A DNA stretch of 64,000 bases. Source: Bacteroidota bacterium (GTDB lineage: Bacteria > Bacteroidota > Bacteroidia > Chitinophagales > LD1). Below, in pieces: positions 1 through 9,391 of the stretch (position 1 is its first letter; each line of letters begins with the position of its first letter). Location of the stretch: positions 1-64,000 of the forward strand of contig JADKJG010000007.1 in the NCBI GenBank assembly GCA_016722375.1, given 5' to 3'. Both the position numbers and the translations under genes were made by a program. The notes under the pieces are model-generated. The model was not told the origin of the DNA. It saw only the letters and a program-made list of their open reading frames with translations, and ran no database searches.

Positions 1-953
1 CTGGTTTTTACTGTTTCTATAAACAGCAGCAAAGCGAGAAGGAAGTAGCGGTTAAGGCCGCTACGGATAAAATTGATCATGTCTCGATTAGGTTATTGGT
101 GGACGACCGTTATAAACTTATCAAACCACTGGCATTTGTAGATTTTATAAAAGAAGATTCGTTATTGCTCGCCATCAAATCATCTATTGGATCATTGATT
201 GAGGAGCAAAAAAACGAAGGGTCTATCAGTTCGGCTTCTGTTTATCTTAGAAATTTAAATCGCCATCAGGAAGTAGGTATCAACCCTTTGGAAATCTACT
301 TCCCGGGGAGTTTGATGAAGATTCCAATTCTAATTGCCTACTTAAGACAGGTAGAAAAAGATCCCGGCATTTTTGACAAGCAACTTGCCTTTATTAATGT
401 TTACGGCAACCTACCGACACAGAATATAAAGACGAAATCAATAAAACAGGGTAACTCCTATTCTGTGAGAGAGTTGTTAGTATATATGATCGAATATTCT
501 GACAACAATGCAACAGCCGTTCTGAGTGAAAACATTGAATTTAAGGAAATTCAAAAAATTTTTTCCGACTTACAGTTGCCCATCCCAGATGCCAATCAGC
601 CGGAATATGGTATATCCCTCAAAGAATACTCTCGGCTTTTTAGAGTATTATATAACTCAACCTATCTCGGTCGCCCAATGTCCGAATTTGCTCTTGATCT
701 ACTTTCAAAGTGTGACTTTAAGGATGGCCTGATGAAATATTTAGATACTGATCTTGTAGTAGCCCATAAATTTGGTGAAAGAAACTCTGATGGAGTACAA
801 CAACTACATGAAATCGGTATCGTCTATCTTAAAAATAAGGCATACTTATTGGGGGTAATGACCAAGGGAAACAATATTTCTAAACAGAAAGAAACCATTA
901 GCCAGATTTCTAAGTTGGTTTACGACTCCATGAATTCTCACCCAGAAGATTAG
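1..953 (+). CDS. Class A beta-lactamase-fold serine hydrolase, 5' end cut by window edge
   Basis: The reading frame is open from base 3 to the stop at 953, with no stop before the first usable TTG at 96, so the gene very probably starts outside the window. The segment before residue 1 of the TTG form reads as a short aromatic stretch followed by KQQQSEKE, compatible with the end of a membrane anchor or lipoprotein leader. Counting from the TTG, the active-site S-x-x-K is S72-L-M-K75, the S-D-N motif is at 135-137, and H-K-F-G at 224-227 stands where K-T-G is usual. These three motifs in order are the class A beta-lactamase (Beta-lactamase2) arrangement. The changed third motif suggests a penicillin-interacting or other serine hydrolase as readily as a resistance enzyme. 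The substrate cannot be told from sequence. It is followed by 200 bp of non-coding DNA. Confidence 0.8.
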   Translation, partial: GFYCFYKQQQSEKEVAVKAATDKIDHVSIRLLVDDRYKLIKPLAFVDFIKEDSLLLAIKSSIGSLIEEQKNEGSISSASVYLRNLNRHQEVGINPLEIYFPGSLMKIPILIAYLRQVEKDPGIFDKQLAFINVYGNLPTQNIKTKSIKQGNSYSVRELLVYMIEYSDNNATAVLSENIEFKEIQKIFSDLQLPIPDANQPEYGISLKEYSRLFRVLYNSTYLGRPMSEFALDLLSKCDFKDGLMKYLDTDLVVAHKFGERNSDGVQQLHEIGIVYLKNKAYLLGVMTKGNNISKQKETISQISKLVYDSMNSHPED

Positions 954-1154
954 ACCTCGAGGTTTAGAACGCGCCATCTGGCTGGTCCTCTTATAAACAG
1001 TTCTTGTTTTATGACCTCCAATGGATTTAATAGCTACAGACCCTATCTCCGCGTAACAATTCATAAGTACAGAGCGCATAGCAGTTATTATTCTCTATAT
1101 TTCTGAAAATTATCTTCTTTTAGCCCCTGTTTTAAAACATACTACACAAATCAA

Positions 1155-2189
1155 ATGATTTCAATCGGCGATCAAGACTTACAACTTCAGGATATTTTCA
1201 GAATACTTTATCAAAACGAGCAGGTAAAGGTATCCGAAAAAACCCTCAAACAGGCTAACGATAACTTCTATTTCCTTCGTGACTTTGCGGCGGACAAAGT
1301 AATATATGGAATCAATACAGGCTTTGGCCCTATGGCTCAGTTTAAAATTCCTTATGCTGATAGGTTGATGTTGCAATACAATCTGATTCGTAGCCATGCT
1401 TCCGGTTCAGGCGAAGTTATGGAGATCATTAGTTCCAAAGCAATGCTGGTAGATCGTTTAAATACTCTGGCGAAATGCAAAAGTGGCGTACATCCAGATC
1501 TACTCGTCCTTATTTCTGAACTTATCAATCGCAACTTAATACCTGTGATTTACAAACACGGCGGCGTAGGAGCCAGTGGAGATTTAGTGCAGCTAGCCCA
1601 CATGGGTTTGGCAATAATTGGAGAAGGAGAACTCCATGACAATGGAGAAATACTTTCAGCACACGATGTTTTTATTAAACACAAGCTTACTCCGTTTGCT
1701 ATTCGCTTACGCGAAGGTCTAGCCCTGATGAACGGCACCTCCTGTATGACGGGGATTGGCCTGGTCAACTTGATTGAAGCAAAAAAACTTTTGAATTGGG
1801 CAATCCTTATTTCAGCAACCATTAACGAAATATTTGAAGCATTTAACGACCATATCTCAGCGCCGCTTAATGAAGCAAAACTTCATATTGGTCAGAGGAA
1901 GGTAGCGGAAGCCTTCCGTGGTATTTTATCGAAAACTACTTTGATGAAAAATAGGCATGAACACCTTTATGTTTCAAACGATGAAATCCACTTCAAAGAG
2001 AAAGTTCAGGAATATTATTCCCTGCGTTGCACTCCACAAATTCTGGGGCCGGTATATGATACCATTGCCTATTCTGAAAAAATAGTAGTGGATGAGCTAA
2101 ACTCTGTCAGTGATAACCCGGTAGTAGATGCTGCGGCCAATGAAATTTTCCACGGGAGGAAATTTCCATGGCGACTATGTAGCCCTTGA
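1155..2189 (+). CDS. MIO-type aromatic amino acid ammonia-lyase (HAL/TAL family), N-terminal two thirds
   Basis: This segment carries the Ala140-Ser141-Gly142 triad in GGVGASGDL that cyclises to the electrophilic MIO group of the histidine/phenylalanine/tyrosine ammonia-lyase family. It also has the catalytic tyrosine at 51 in YGINTGFG. The frame is lost just after NEIFHG. Removing one base (the A at about 2157 in GGGAGG) continues the frame as HGGNFHGDYVALEMD into the next segment, giving an enzyme of about 515 residues (1155-2700), the usual family length. The residues that set substrate preference (S80-H81) are the histidase-like Ser-His pair, so histidine versus tyrosine is open. The FabG next door suggests a role in making a coumaroyl-type starter for flexirubin/aryl-polyene pigment rather than histidine degradation; no hut genes are present here. 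Start ATG at 1155. Confidence 0.85.
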   Translation: MISIGDQDLQLQDIFRILYQNEQVKVSEKTLKQANDNFYFLRDFAADKVIYGINTGFGPMAQFKIPYADRLMLQYNLIRSHASGSGEVMEIISSKAMLVDRLNTLAKCKSGVHPDLLVLISELINRNLIPVIYKHGGVGASGDLVQLAHMGLAIIGEGELHDNGEILSAHDVFIKHKLTPFAIRLREGLALMNGTSCMTGIGLVNLIEAKKLLNWAILISATINEIFEAFNDHISAPLNEAKLHIGQRKVAEAFRGILSKTTLMKNRHEHLYVSNDEIHFKEKVQEYYSLRCTPQILGPVYDTIAYSEKIVVDELNSVSDNPVVDAAANEIFHGRKFPWRLCSP

Positions 2190-2700
2190 AATGGATAAAC
2201 TCAAGATGGCTATCACCAAACTGTCTATGCTCGCCGAGCGCCAATTAAATTACTTGCTCAATGATAAATTGAACGGCAAACTTCCTCCCTTTATCAACAC
2301 CGCGACCGTCGGCTTGAATTTTGGTATGCAGGGCATTCAATACACCGCCACCTCTACCGTGGCTGAAAATCAGGTCTTGTCAAACTCGGTCTATGTTCAT
2401 AGCATTCCCAGCAATAACGACAATCAGGACATCGTCAGCATGGGGAGCAATGCAGCATTGATGGCGGCACGGGTGATTGAGAATACCTTTGAAGTGCTAT
2501 CGGTACACGTGCTTGCAGTTGTCGAAGCGGTGGACGCACTGAACATGAGCGGACGCATTTCTGAAATACCCCAACAATTTTACCGCGACATCAGAAAGCT
2601 GAGCGCACCGATTGGACAGGCACATGATGATCCTCGATTTAAGCAACTGAAAAAAATCAAGGACTATTTGAAGTCTAACAACCCGGAAGTCATCTCTTAA
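2128..2700 (+). CDS. MIO-type ammonia-lyase, C-terminal third (frameshifted continuation)
   Basis: This is the remaining C-terminal part of the ammonia-lyase that begins at 1155, in the next frame. It starts to make sense at GGNFHGDYVALEMDKLK, the conserved segment that follows the SDNP loop in this family. It contains the ENQVLSNSVYVHSIPSNNDNQD region that helps build the active site, then the helical C-terminus. It overlaps the first segment by about 60 bp and has no independent start signal, so it is not a separate gene. Whether the single-base shift is a sequencing error or a true mutation cannot be decided here. FabG starts 21 bp downstream, so the two genes are probably co-transcribed. 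Confidence 0.85.
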   Translation: MLRPMKFSTGGNFHGDYVALEMDKLKMAITKLSMLAERQLNYLLNDKLNGKLPPFINTATVGLNFGMQGIQYTATSTVAENQVLSNSVYVHSIPSNNDNQDIVSMGSNAALMAARVIENTFEVLSVHVLAVVEAVDALNMSGRISEIPQQFYRDIRKLSAPIGQAHDDPRFKQLKKIKDYLKSNNPEVIS

Positions 2701-2721
2701 TCCGTGTCATCAATTTAAAAA

Positions 2722-3450
2722 ATGAAATACGCTTTAGTCACCGGAGGCTCCCGAGGAATCGGCAGAGCAGTCAGCCTGAAATTAGCCACACAGGGCTATA
2801 CCATTTTGGTCAACTACCAGAGCAATGAAGCCGCAGCCAATGAAACCGTTTCTCTCATCGAGCAAGCTGGCGGAAAGGCGGAACTCCTGCGATTCAACGT
2901 AGCCGACAAAAACGAGATAGAAAGAATCCTGGGCGGATGGATTGATACGAACAAAGACAAAGTCATCGAAGTACTCGTCAACAATGCCGGCATCCGCAAA
3001 GACAACCTGATGATGATGATGCCTGCGGAAGATTGGCACTCGGTTCTTCAAATCAACCTCGACTCTTTTTACTACATCACGAAACTAATTCTATCCGGAA
3101 TGATGTATCAACGATATGGACGCATTGTCAATATCGTTTCACTTTCCGGCATCAAAGGATTGCCGGGCCAAGTCAATTATGCCGCTTCTAAAGCCGGTGT
3201 CATTGCCGCTTCAAAATCATTAGCACAAGAAGTTGGACGAAAGGGGATTACCGTCAACTGTGTGGCTCCCGGCTTTATCAAAACCGAAATGACCGAAGGC
3301 ATTGAAGAAAAGCAATTCCGCACCATCATCCCGGTTCAACGATTTGGCGAAGCAGAAGAAGTAGCCGACACAGTTCTCTTTCTCGCTTCCAAAGGCGCTT
3401 CCTACATCACTGGCGAAGTCATCAACGTGAATGGCGGCCTTTATACCTAA
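2722..3450 (+). CDS. fabG: 3-oxoacyl-[ACP] reductase, short-chain dehydrogenase (FabG-like)
   Basis: A 242-residue short-chain dehydrogenase/reductase of standard length. The N-terminal TGGSRGIG (7-14) is the Rossmann nucleotide-binding motif of NADP(H) enzymes and NNAG (87-90) is the stabilising motif. The catalytic residues are Ser140, Tyr153 and Lys157 (YAASK). The C-terminus ends in ASYITGEVINVNGGLYT, typical of FabG. It would reduce 3-oxoacyl-ACP to 3-hydroxyacyl-ACP in the cytoplasm. It lies 21 bp after an ammonia-lyase. In Bacteroidota flexirubin/aryl-polyene clusters these two genes occur together, so a dedicated FabG for pigment chain building is plausible. The rest of such a cluster is not in this window, so a housekeeping role cannot be excluded. 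Confidence 0.88.
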   Translation: MKYALVTGGSRGIGRAVSLKLATQGYTILVNYQSNEAAANETVSLIEQAGGKAELLRFNVADKNEIERILGGWIDTNKDKVIEVLVNNAGIRKDNLMMMMPAEDWHSVLQINLDSFYYITKLILSGMMYQRYGRIVNIVSLSGIKGLPGQVNYAASKAGVIAASKSLAQEVGRKGITVNCVAPGFIKTEMTEGIEEKQFRTIIPVQRFGEAEEVADTVLFLASKGASYITGEVINVNGGLYT

Positions 3451-3451
3451 A

Positions 3452-3482
3452 GACTTTCCAAGTTTCTAAAACTTGGAAAGTC
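3452..3482. repeat. Perfect 14-bp palindrome after fabG
   Basis: The arms GACTTTCCAAGTTT and AAACTTGGAAAGTC are exactly complementary around the 3-nt loop CTA. The element begins one base after the FabG stop codon, so it could end transcription, but no T-run follows on either strand. It has the same design (14-15 bp arms ending AGTTT, 3-nt loop) as the hairpins at 39,063 and 39,326-39,811, so it may belong to a dispersed palindrome family. Confidence 0.75.
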
Positions 3483-3575
3483 AACACCTCGGTGCCGACA
3501 TCGCTGCCCCCGCCACCACACGCGCTACACCGCCAAAAGGAGAAACGCATTGAACAATTTCAAAGGCAAGGATTC

Positions 3576-4013
3576 CTATTGTTTATTGTTAGTTGAATCA
3601 GGTGATTCGCTTTTACTTATGTCACTAACAATTTGATCTTTCAAATAGTCATAAAAGGAATGTCTGCTTACTAACGTCGCGATTAAGTTGGAGAATAACG
3701 CGGTGAGCATGATGTGAAAAATCACGTTATGACTGTTGGTCATTTCCAAAACAAGAATAGACGATGTGAAGGGGCTGCGTGTCACACTGGTCAAAAAACC
3801 TGTCATGCTACATAAAATAATAAGGTTGGTTTCCGTATCCGACAAATAGAACCAACCAGAAAAAACAGCCCCGATACTTGCACCTGCACTTAATGAGGGT
3901 GCGAAAATACCTCCTGCCGCTCCGGTTGAAAAAGATAGAATTGAACCGACTATTCTTAAAATGGGTATATACCATTCTAGATGTTTTTGCTCCGTGAATA
4001 ATGTAGTAACCAT
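3576..4013 (-). CDS. ClC chloride channel/antiporter, C-terminal part (frameshifted)
   Basis: This is the C-terminal continuation of the ClC gene at 3808-4956. It contains GGIFAPSLSAGASIGAVF, the conserved GxFxP chloride-binding segment near the end of the ClC membrane domain, then hydrophobic helices and a short charged tail. No CBS domains follow. The frame changes in a run of five T (five A on the coding strand) at 3984-3988; four bases there would join the two parts as one protein of about 460 residues, normal for bacterial ClC proteins without CBS domains. It is not an independent gene. Confidence 0.8.
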   Translation of the reverse strand: MVTTLFTEQKHLEWYIPILRIVGSILSFSTGAAGGIFAPSLSAGASIGAVFSGWFYLSDTETNLIILCSMTGFLTSVTRSPFTSSILVLEMTNSHNVIFHIMLTALFSNLIATLVSRHSFYDYLKDQIVSDISKSESPDSTNNKQ

Positions 4014-4956
4014 TTATGCCTTTGCCAGAGCCCAATGCTCTGACATCAATAAAATAGGCAAGAGAGGCAATAAGTAATCCGCAAAATGCTACATAGATTA
4101 TACTCTGAAAATTATTTTTGAAAGCCTGCTTCTTTCTGAAAATATAAAGAATTGCTTGCGACATCATACTTCCGGAAATGCCTGTGATAGCTGATAAAGG
4201 GATCACCAACAAAATTGTCCAGGTAGAAATATCCGTTAGCGTTGGATAGCCTAAATATAAATATGGTCCTAAAAAATTCAATGCCGTAAGTCCTGAGATG
4301 ATGACACCGGTGAGCAATGCTGATCTGAAAAAGCTGAAATGTGTTTTTGTCAATTCTTCAATGGCAAAGACAATTCCACCCAAAGGTGTGTTGAAGGCCG
4401 CTGCAAGACCGGCTGCCGCCCCGGTAACAATCATGTTCTGTTTAGAGATTTTAGGATACCAGGCAGGTAGCAGATCATTGATTTTTTTGAAGATAGCAGC
4501 AGAAATTTGAATGGTGGGGCCTTCTCTTCCAATTACACCACCACCAAAAACCATGATAAGGCTTGAAAATATTTTTACGATAATCACCCTAAAACTGAGC
4601 AACATATTTACATGATGAGTATGTCTTGGATTTGATAGTTCAATCGCCGCAGTTACTTGTGGAATGCCGCTTCCTTTTGCATAGGGTGCATATTTTGAAA
4701 CAACCCACCACGCCAAAACAAAACAGACCGGAGTAATGATGAAAAATGCCCAGTCTGTATTTTTAAAAATTAATTGTGTGCCTAATTCTGCCCAAGAAAA
4801 TAATTTTGCATATAGCACTGCAAATCCACCCGAGATAAAAGCCCCTGTCCAAAATGGTAAGGCATCGAGCAAGTTCTTTTTGAGCTTTTCATTTCCTATT
4901 AATTCAAACGTTGTTTCTAATAGATTTCTTAGCCTATTTAAAAATTTCACGTGCAA
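3808..4956 (-). CDS. ClC family chloride channel / H+-Cl- antiporter, N-terminal part
   Basis: This is a polytopic membrane protein with the ClC signature motifs in order: GSGIPQV (chloride-coordinating serine), GREGPTIQ (gating glutamate) and FAIEEL, where the second glutamate matches the internal proton-path residue of E. coli ClC. Having both glutamates argues for a proton/chloride antiporter rather than a channel. The in-frame reading becomes nonsense after about GSGKGINGYYIIHGAK, and the true C-terminus is in another frame down to 3576. The first codon is a TTG at 4956 or a GTG at 4950; the start is uncertain. The gene faces the ammonia-lyase/fabG pair and has no partner. Confidence 0.85.
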   Translation of the reverse strand: MHVKFLNRLRNLLETTFELIGNEKLKKNLLDALPFWTGAFISGGFAVLYAKLFSWAELGTQLIFKNTDWAFFIITPVCFVLAWWVVSKYAPYAKGSGIPQVTAAIELSNPRHTHHVNMLLSFRVIIVKIFSSLIMVFGGGVIGREGPTIQISAAIFKKINDLLPAWYPKISKQNMIVTGAAAGLAAAFNTPLGGIVFAIEELTKTHFSFFRSALLTGVIISGLTALNFLGPYLYLGYPTLTDISTWTILLVIPLSAITGISGSMMSQAILYIFRKKQAFKNNFQSIIYVAFCGLLIASLAYFIDVRALGSGKGINGYYIIHGAKTSRMVYTHFKNSRFNSIFFNRSGRRYFRTLIKCRCKYRGCFFWLVLFVGYGNQPYYFM

Positions 4957-5229
4957 ATAGAAGGGTTACAATGAGGTCCGAAATGATTTTTGTGGATTGC
5001 AGCTTGCTGCGGTTAGGTCTCCACGCCAAACTTCTGATTTCGACTCACCAACATCAGAAAAATCAACAAAACCTAAGGATCTAGCCAACCCTAAAATAAA
5101 GATTTAACCAGATAAGACTTTAATCCCTGGCATCTTGACACTTGCGCCGACATTTACGTCATAAAGACATTGGGCCCGGATATAAGGATGCTTATGGCCA
5201 GTATAAGTGTCTTTAATTAGACCTCTTTC

Positions 5230-5830
5230 CAAAATCAAATAGGTATTGTTAGTAGGTCAACGCGGCGATTTGTGACTTGAACCTCCCTCTTTGGTCATAT
5301 TTCAGTATTCTGAATATTTTAAGGTTTCGGATGATATTCTCAATAACAACCCTGCTGGAAGATATCCGTTGGTTTCGTTGTTTATCTGTTTTGGTGAGCG
5401 GGTTTTTCTTGCTTTTCTTTGGCATTTCGGTATTGGGATGTACCTTGTAACCCTTGATATCCGCATCTACTGCGGCAATGGTGGGATGGGTGTTTGGCTT
5501 TGTGTATACAACTTTCATGCTTGCGTCCATTTCAGTGCAGACAATCTGCCGGGTATTTTGGTCTGCTACTATCTGTGAGGTGTGTCAGTTTTTTTTACCT
5601 GAGTAATACCGCGCCGTTTTTTTGGCCGCCAAGGGTCCGTCATCTATCCAGACTAGCTCAAACTATTTCGGACGGGAGCCTTTTCGTTAATGGGCGTTGA
5701 GGAGCTTATGCCCGTATCCATAATTATTTTACAAAACCGCCGATTCACTAATGTCATAGGTATGCAAATATGGAATACTGTTCTTTTCGTGTTACATCAG
5801 GAGATCAAAATGTTTCCTCTAAACTAATTT
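5230..5830 (-). pseudogene. Remnant of an IS5-like DDE transposase
   Basis: The minus strand reads as the C-terminal half of an IS5-like DDE transposase. It has an AAKKTARYYSGKKN stretch, an in-frame TGA, then HTSQIVADQNTRQIVCTE, then an intact run (5249-5530) with KGYKVHPNTEMPKKSKK and SSRVVIENIIRNLKIFRIL. The last contains the glutamate expected to close the catalytic triad. Further upstream the frame has more stops (for example at the codon before FELVWID). No terminal repeats were found around it. It is a decayed, immobile fragment. Confidence 0.65.
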
Positions 5831-6191
5831 GAAGCCTCACGGGCGGGGTGCTTGCTTGCATGGGCCCCCGGGCCCGAACCATCAGATGAAACCTCGGGTG
5901 ACTCTACGTTTAAACTGTGCTTTGGCTGTTTTTGTAATTGTCCATCGCAGAAGCAAAGAAAATCAAACTCTGCACACAATGAACAGGAACAATCTATGTA
6001 CTTATTTTTAGAATAAACCATTTAGGAAAGAAGTCATTGAAGTAAGGAGCTTATCCTGAGACGCTTATTTTGAAAATACGAGCCCTAAACCAAAAAAATG
6101 TATGGACCCATTCTTTGAATAAATGACTTTTGGCCATTTCAAATACAACCCAACCTGGAAAAAGCACGATAGATACTGCGGCAAATCTTAT
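5831..6191. other. Non-coding stretch, nothing identified
   Basis: Between the transposase remnant and the terminator of the PKD gene no open frame has recognisable protein features. A short GC-rich palindromic patch (GGGCCCCCGGGCCC, about 5862-5875) is present without obvious function. Confidence 0.5.
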
Positions 6192-6230
6192 AAAAAGACC
6201 CTGTCTCGCTTAAATAGAGACAGGGTCTTG
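6192..6230 (-). terminator. Intrinsic terminator of the PKD surface-protein gene
   Basis: The arms AAGACCCTGTCTC (6195-6207) and GAGACAGGGTCTT (6217-6229) pair perfectly. Read on the minus strand the hairpin is followed by a run of T, and it lies about 20 bp after the stop codon at 6251. Confidence 0.85.
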
Positions 6231-6250
6231 GCAGATAGAGGAAGAAAAAT

Positions 6251-9200
6251 TTATTCGGCAGCAATCATCTTGCCTTTGCCAATCACCTGATTTTGTTTCA
6301 CTACTTCATATAAATAAACACCTGAAACCAGCGTACCTCTTCTTATAGTAAAGATGTTCTGTTCCGCGATTTGACGATTGACCAAGTTGCCAAGAAGGTC
6401 ATACACTTTGATTTCGTAAGGAGCATCAGCGCCTTCAATCTTGATCGTAGTGAACTCGCGGAAGGGATTGGGCATGAGCGTGATGTTCACGTTGTTTGCA
6501 GCCAGTTCTTCTACGGAAGTTTTGTAGTCAATCGTGTTGAGCGTTGATTCGGTTATCACCGATTCATTATAGTCGAAGTATATGTCTGCATGATTGAAAA
6601 TCTCTGTTCCTTCAGGCAAAGCAGCTTTAGCCTTCATCGAAAACATAACAAAACCGTGACTGGCCGTTTGGTTGGTGCCGCTATCGGGCAACATGATGCC
6701 GCTGAATTTCCAAACTCCTTCATTGCCTTCCATCTGGAAAGTGAAAGGATGGCTGGAAGCCAACATTTCCATCGAAGAAATATCTAGCTCATTCGTAAAG
6801 AGGTCGCGTAGAATCACGTTTACCGTCGGGGTATTACCGGTGTTTTGGAAATTGATGGTATAGGTTAATGTTTCTCCATTATTAATCAAACCTTGAGGCC
6901 CTTTGCCAATAGGATTGACCAGTTTGTTGTTTGGATCCCAACTGGTGCGAACGAGCTGCTGCACGGTATCAATGTTGTTCACAAAATTGATGTCGGAACA
7001 GTTTGGATTTACATCGGCAAGCGTGAAAACGAACTGTCCGATTTGAAGCGGAGTAATGGCCTTGAAGGTAGCCCACAAGTTTGTAAATTGTCCGGGATTG
7101 ATATTGGGTAGATTCCAAGTAATGGTTCGAGTAGATGAATTATGCGATGCCGCAACCGGTGCGGTATAATCTAAACTTACTGCCGGATCATAGAAGAGGT
7201 GCACCTGTCCGCCAGCAGGTTGGGTACCGGTGTTGCTCACCTGAACACTATAGTAGGTCGGGAATCCGGGCGAAATACAAGAGTGAGCAATCAATTCAAC
7301 CTTTAGGTCACAAACGCCCGGAGTTCTGTAAACCGCGAAATCATTATATCCATAATTCTGTCCCGCAACGGTAGCATCAAGATTGATAGATGCCGGAGTG
7401 ATGGTCGTATTTGGGTCAGGAGAAATAATTTTGATGGAATAGTTATCAGCCGGTAGGGTGATGCAATACTCTCCGTTCTGATTGGTGAACGTGAACCACT
7501 CTCTGCCGTTGCTGTTTTTAAGTGTCACCCGGATGTGTGCCATACCGGCTTCGCCTGCATCTTTTACTCCGTTATTATTTGCGTCAAAAAATACGATGCC
7601 GCAGATATGAACGATGTTACAATTGATTCCAAAGTTATAGCCGCAATAAGTGCCACCGGTACCGTTTACATGGTAGCCATAGTAGTTGGCAGTAGAGCCT
7701 CCATTATTAGTAGCCAATGGCATGGTGGAAATGCAACCGGTGGGGGTAACTGCTTTAATATTATGAGGTCCGGGAGGTAGAATGACATGATAACGACCGG
7801 AAGAATCTGTGGTCAAGGCTGCATTGTCCACATAAACTGAAACGCCCATCAAACCATGTTCTCCGTTATCCAAAACCCCGTTGTTGTTCAAATCTTCGAA
7901 CACCACTCCGCAGATAGTGTCATTGTTAGCACAAGTGGGCGGCGTGATAGTCATATAAATACTCTGCTGGCAGTAAGGTCCTGATATTTCAAGTAGCACT
8001 GTATAGACTCCAGAATTGGTGAAAGTGTGAACCGGATTAAGCGTCGTATCTGTAGTTCCGTCACCAAAAGTCCACTTGACCTGATTGAAAGTACCGGTAG
8101 ATGTATTCTTGAACCGGACGTTGAGACAATTAAGCGATTCCCATAAAAATGAAGCGTGGCAATTGTTTGTATTCGGGACACCCACTTTCACAGAGTCACA
8201 CTTTGTATTAGTGCATCCATGAAGTGTTTTGATGGTGTGACAAACATAATAAGTGGTATTAGTAGCGGGGAATTGATGTCCGGCGTTTTGTTGATTAATC
8301 ACCGGGCTTCCATCGCCGAAATTCCAACTCCATGAAACAATAGAGTCGTTGCTCGCGGATGCATCTATGAAATAGATTGAAGCGCTTCCGCTGCCGGCGC
8401 TTTGATAGGTATAATCGGCATGGCAGGTTGAGTTACCGTTTGCTTGGATGGAACGACATACGGTATCTGCACAATTGGCTCCCGGTATAGAAACTATGTG
8501 GCAAACATTAAACAAACCACTGGCGGCATAACAATGAACCGGGTCAAAGTTTGTGGAACTGGTACCGTCACCAAAAGTCCAGAGATGTTTAAGATTAGTC
8601 GCGGTAGTAATTGGTTTGAAACTAAGGCATCCGGTACTGGTGTAAGTTTGAGTCCATGCAGCATCTAAGTTTCCACAGGGGTTTGGGTTGATTGTGATGT
8701 TAATACATACACTTGCAGAACAATTGTTTGCGCTGCTCACCGTGACGCAATATTGGCCGCCGGCTTGAACATGTATAGATTGAGTGGAGGCGTTATCAGA
8801 CCAAATATATGTGACCCCGGTGGCATTCGGCCCGGTGACATTCGCCTTTAAGTAGTGGCCGGTACTTCCGTTGTTATCCGGTATATCCTGAATCGTAACA
8901 CCAAAGCCGATGCAAGGCGTTGGCGCATTGACTTGAATCATAGCACAAGAAGAGTCTTTGCAATTTGTTCCAGGTAAATAAACATAATGGCAGACACGAT
9001 ATAAGCCCGCAGCCGCATAGCCATGAACGGGAGCAAGGTCTCCAGAGGTTGTTCCATCTCCAAAATTCCAGCCATGAACCGCAGCAACCGGATTAACAAC
9101 CGGTGAAAATTTGACCGAATTATTTGGCTGGATAACAAAAGTCCAACCGGCAGACAGATTCGCACAAGGATTTGTGTTGGTTACATTTACATATTGACAT

Positions 9201-9391
9201 AGAGAATCACAGAGGTTAAAATTGCCGGAGCCAGTATAGGTATATATAAAGAGGCAAACTTTGTGATAGCCGGGTGCTAATCCTGAATACAGATTATGGT
9301 TGTTGGCGGTGGATATATTTGTTCTAACGCTATCCAATTTCCATTGAAAGGCTGTTCCCGTGGGATAGTTGGGGCCAGCGTTCACTTCCAA
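6251..9391 (-). CDS. T9SS-exported PKD/SdrD-like surface protein, C-terminal two thirds
   Basis: This is the main part of a secreted multidomain protein whose N-terminus lies at 9517-10893. It contains repeated PKD domains with the signature WNFGDGT or WTFGDGT and paired cysteines. Two SdrD B-like domains follow, with calcium-type loops (DLNNNGVLDNGE and DANNNGVKDAGE). Next is a conserved-repeat/DUF11-like region (GETLTYTINFQNTG). The end is a type A T9SS sorting domain (MPNPFREFTTIKI through the GKGKMIAAE end). The frame is open up to about 9550 and joins the upstream segment if one G is added to the four-G run (CCCC on the plus strand) at 9548-9551. The joined protein (6251-10893) is about 1,547 residues. 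Its likely place is the cell surface or outside the cell, as an adhesin or matrix protein; the ligand is unknown. Confidence 0.85.
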   Translation of the reverse strand: MEVNAGPNYPTGTAFQWKLDSVRTNISTANNHNLYSGLAPGYHKVCLFIYTYTGSGNFNLCDSLCQYVNVTNTNPCANLSAGWTFVIQPNNSVKFSPVVNPVAAVHGWNFGDGTTSGDLAPVHGYAAAGLYRVCHYVYLPGTNCKDSSCAMIQVNAPTPCIGFGVTIQDIPDNNGSTGHYLKANVTGPNATGVTYIWSDNASTQSIHVQAGGQYCVTVSSANNCSASVCINITINPNPCGNLDAAWTQTYTSTGCLSFKPITTATNLKHLWTFGDGTSSTNFDPVHCYAASGLFNVCHIVSIPGANCADTVCRSIQANGNSTCHADYTYQSAGSGSASIYFIDASASNDSIVSWSWNFGDGSPVINQQNAGHQFPATNTTYYVCHTIKTLHGCTNTKCDSVKVGVPNTNNCHASFLWESLNCLNVRFKNTSTGTFNQVKWTFGDGTTDTTLNPVHTFTNSGVYTVLLEISGPYCQQSIYMTITPPTCANNDTICGVVFEDLNNNGVLDNGEHGLMGVSVYVDNAALTTDSSGRYHVILPPGPHNIKAVTPTGCISTMPLATNNGGSTANYYGYHVNGTGGTYCGYNFGINCNIVHICGIVFFDANNNGVKDAGEAGMAHIRVTLKNSNGREWFTFTNQNGEYCITLPADNYSIKIISPDPNTTITPASINLDATVAGQNYGYNDFAVYRTPGVCDLKVELIAHSCISPGFPTYYSVQVSNTGTQPAGGQVHLFYDPAVSLDYTAPVAASHNSSTRTITWNLPNINPGQFTNLWATFKAITPLQIGQFVFTLADVNPNCSDINFVNNIDTVQQLVRTSWDPNNKLVNPIGKGPQGLINNGETLTYTINFQNTGNTPTVNVILRDLFTNELDISSMEMLASSHPFTFQMEGNEGVWKFSGIMLPDSGTNQTASHGFVMFSMKAKAALPEGTEIFNHADIYFDYNESVITESTLNTIDYKTSVEELAANNVNITLMPNPFREFTTIKIEGADAPYEIKVYDLLGNLVNRQIAEQNIFTIRRGTLVSGVYLYEVVKQNQVIGKGKMIAAE

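Noticed and set aside
5291..5700. Plus-strand open frames in the 5.3-5.7 kb region
   Set aside because: They are antisense to the IS5-like transposase remnant, which has recognisable family sequence on the minus strand.
5862..5875. GC-rich palindrome as a regulatory site
   Set aside because: Isolated, short and not placed near a gene start or end; no support for function.
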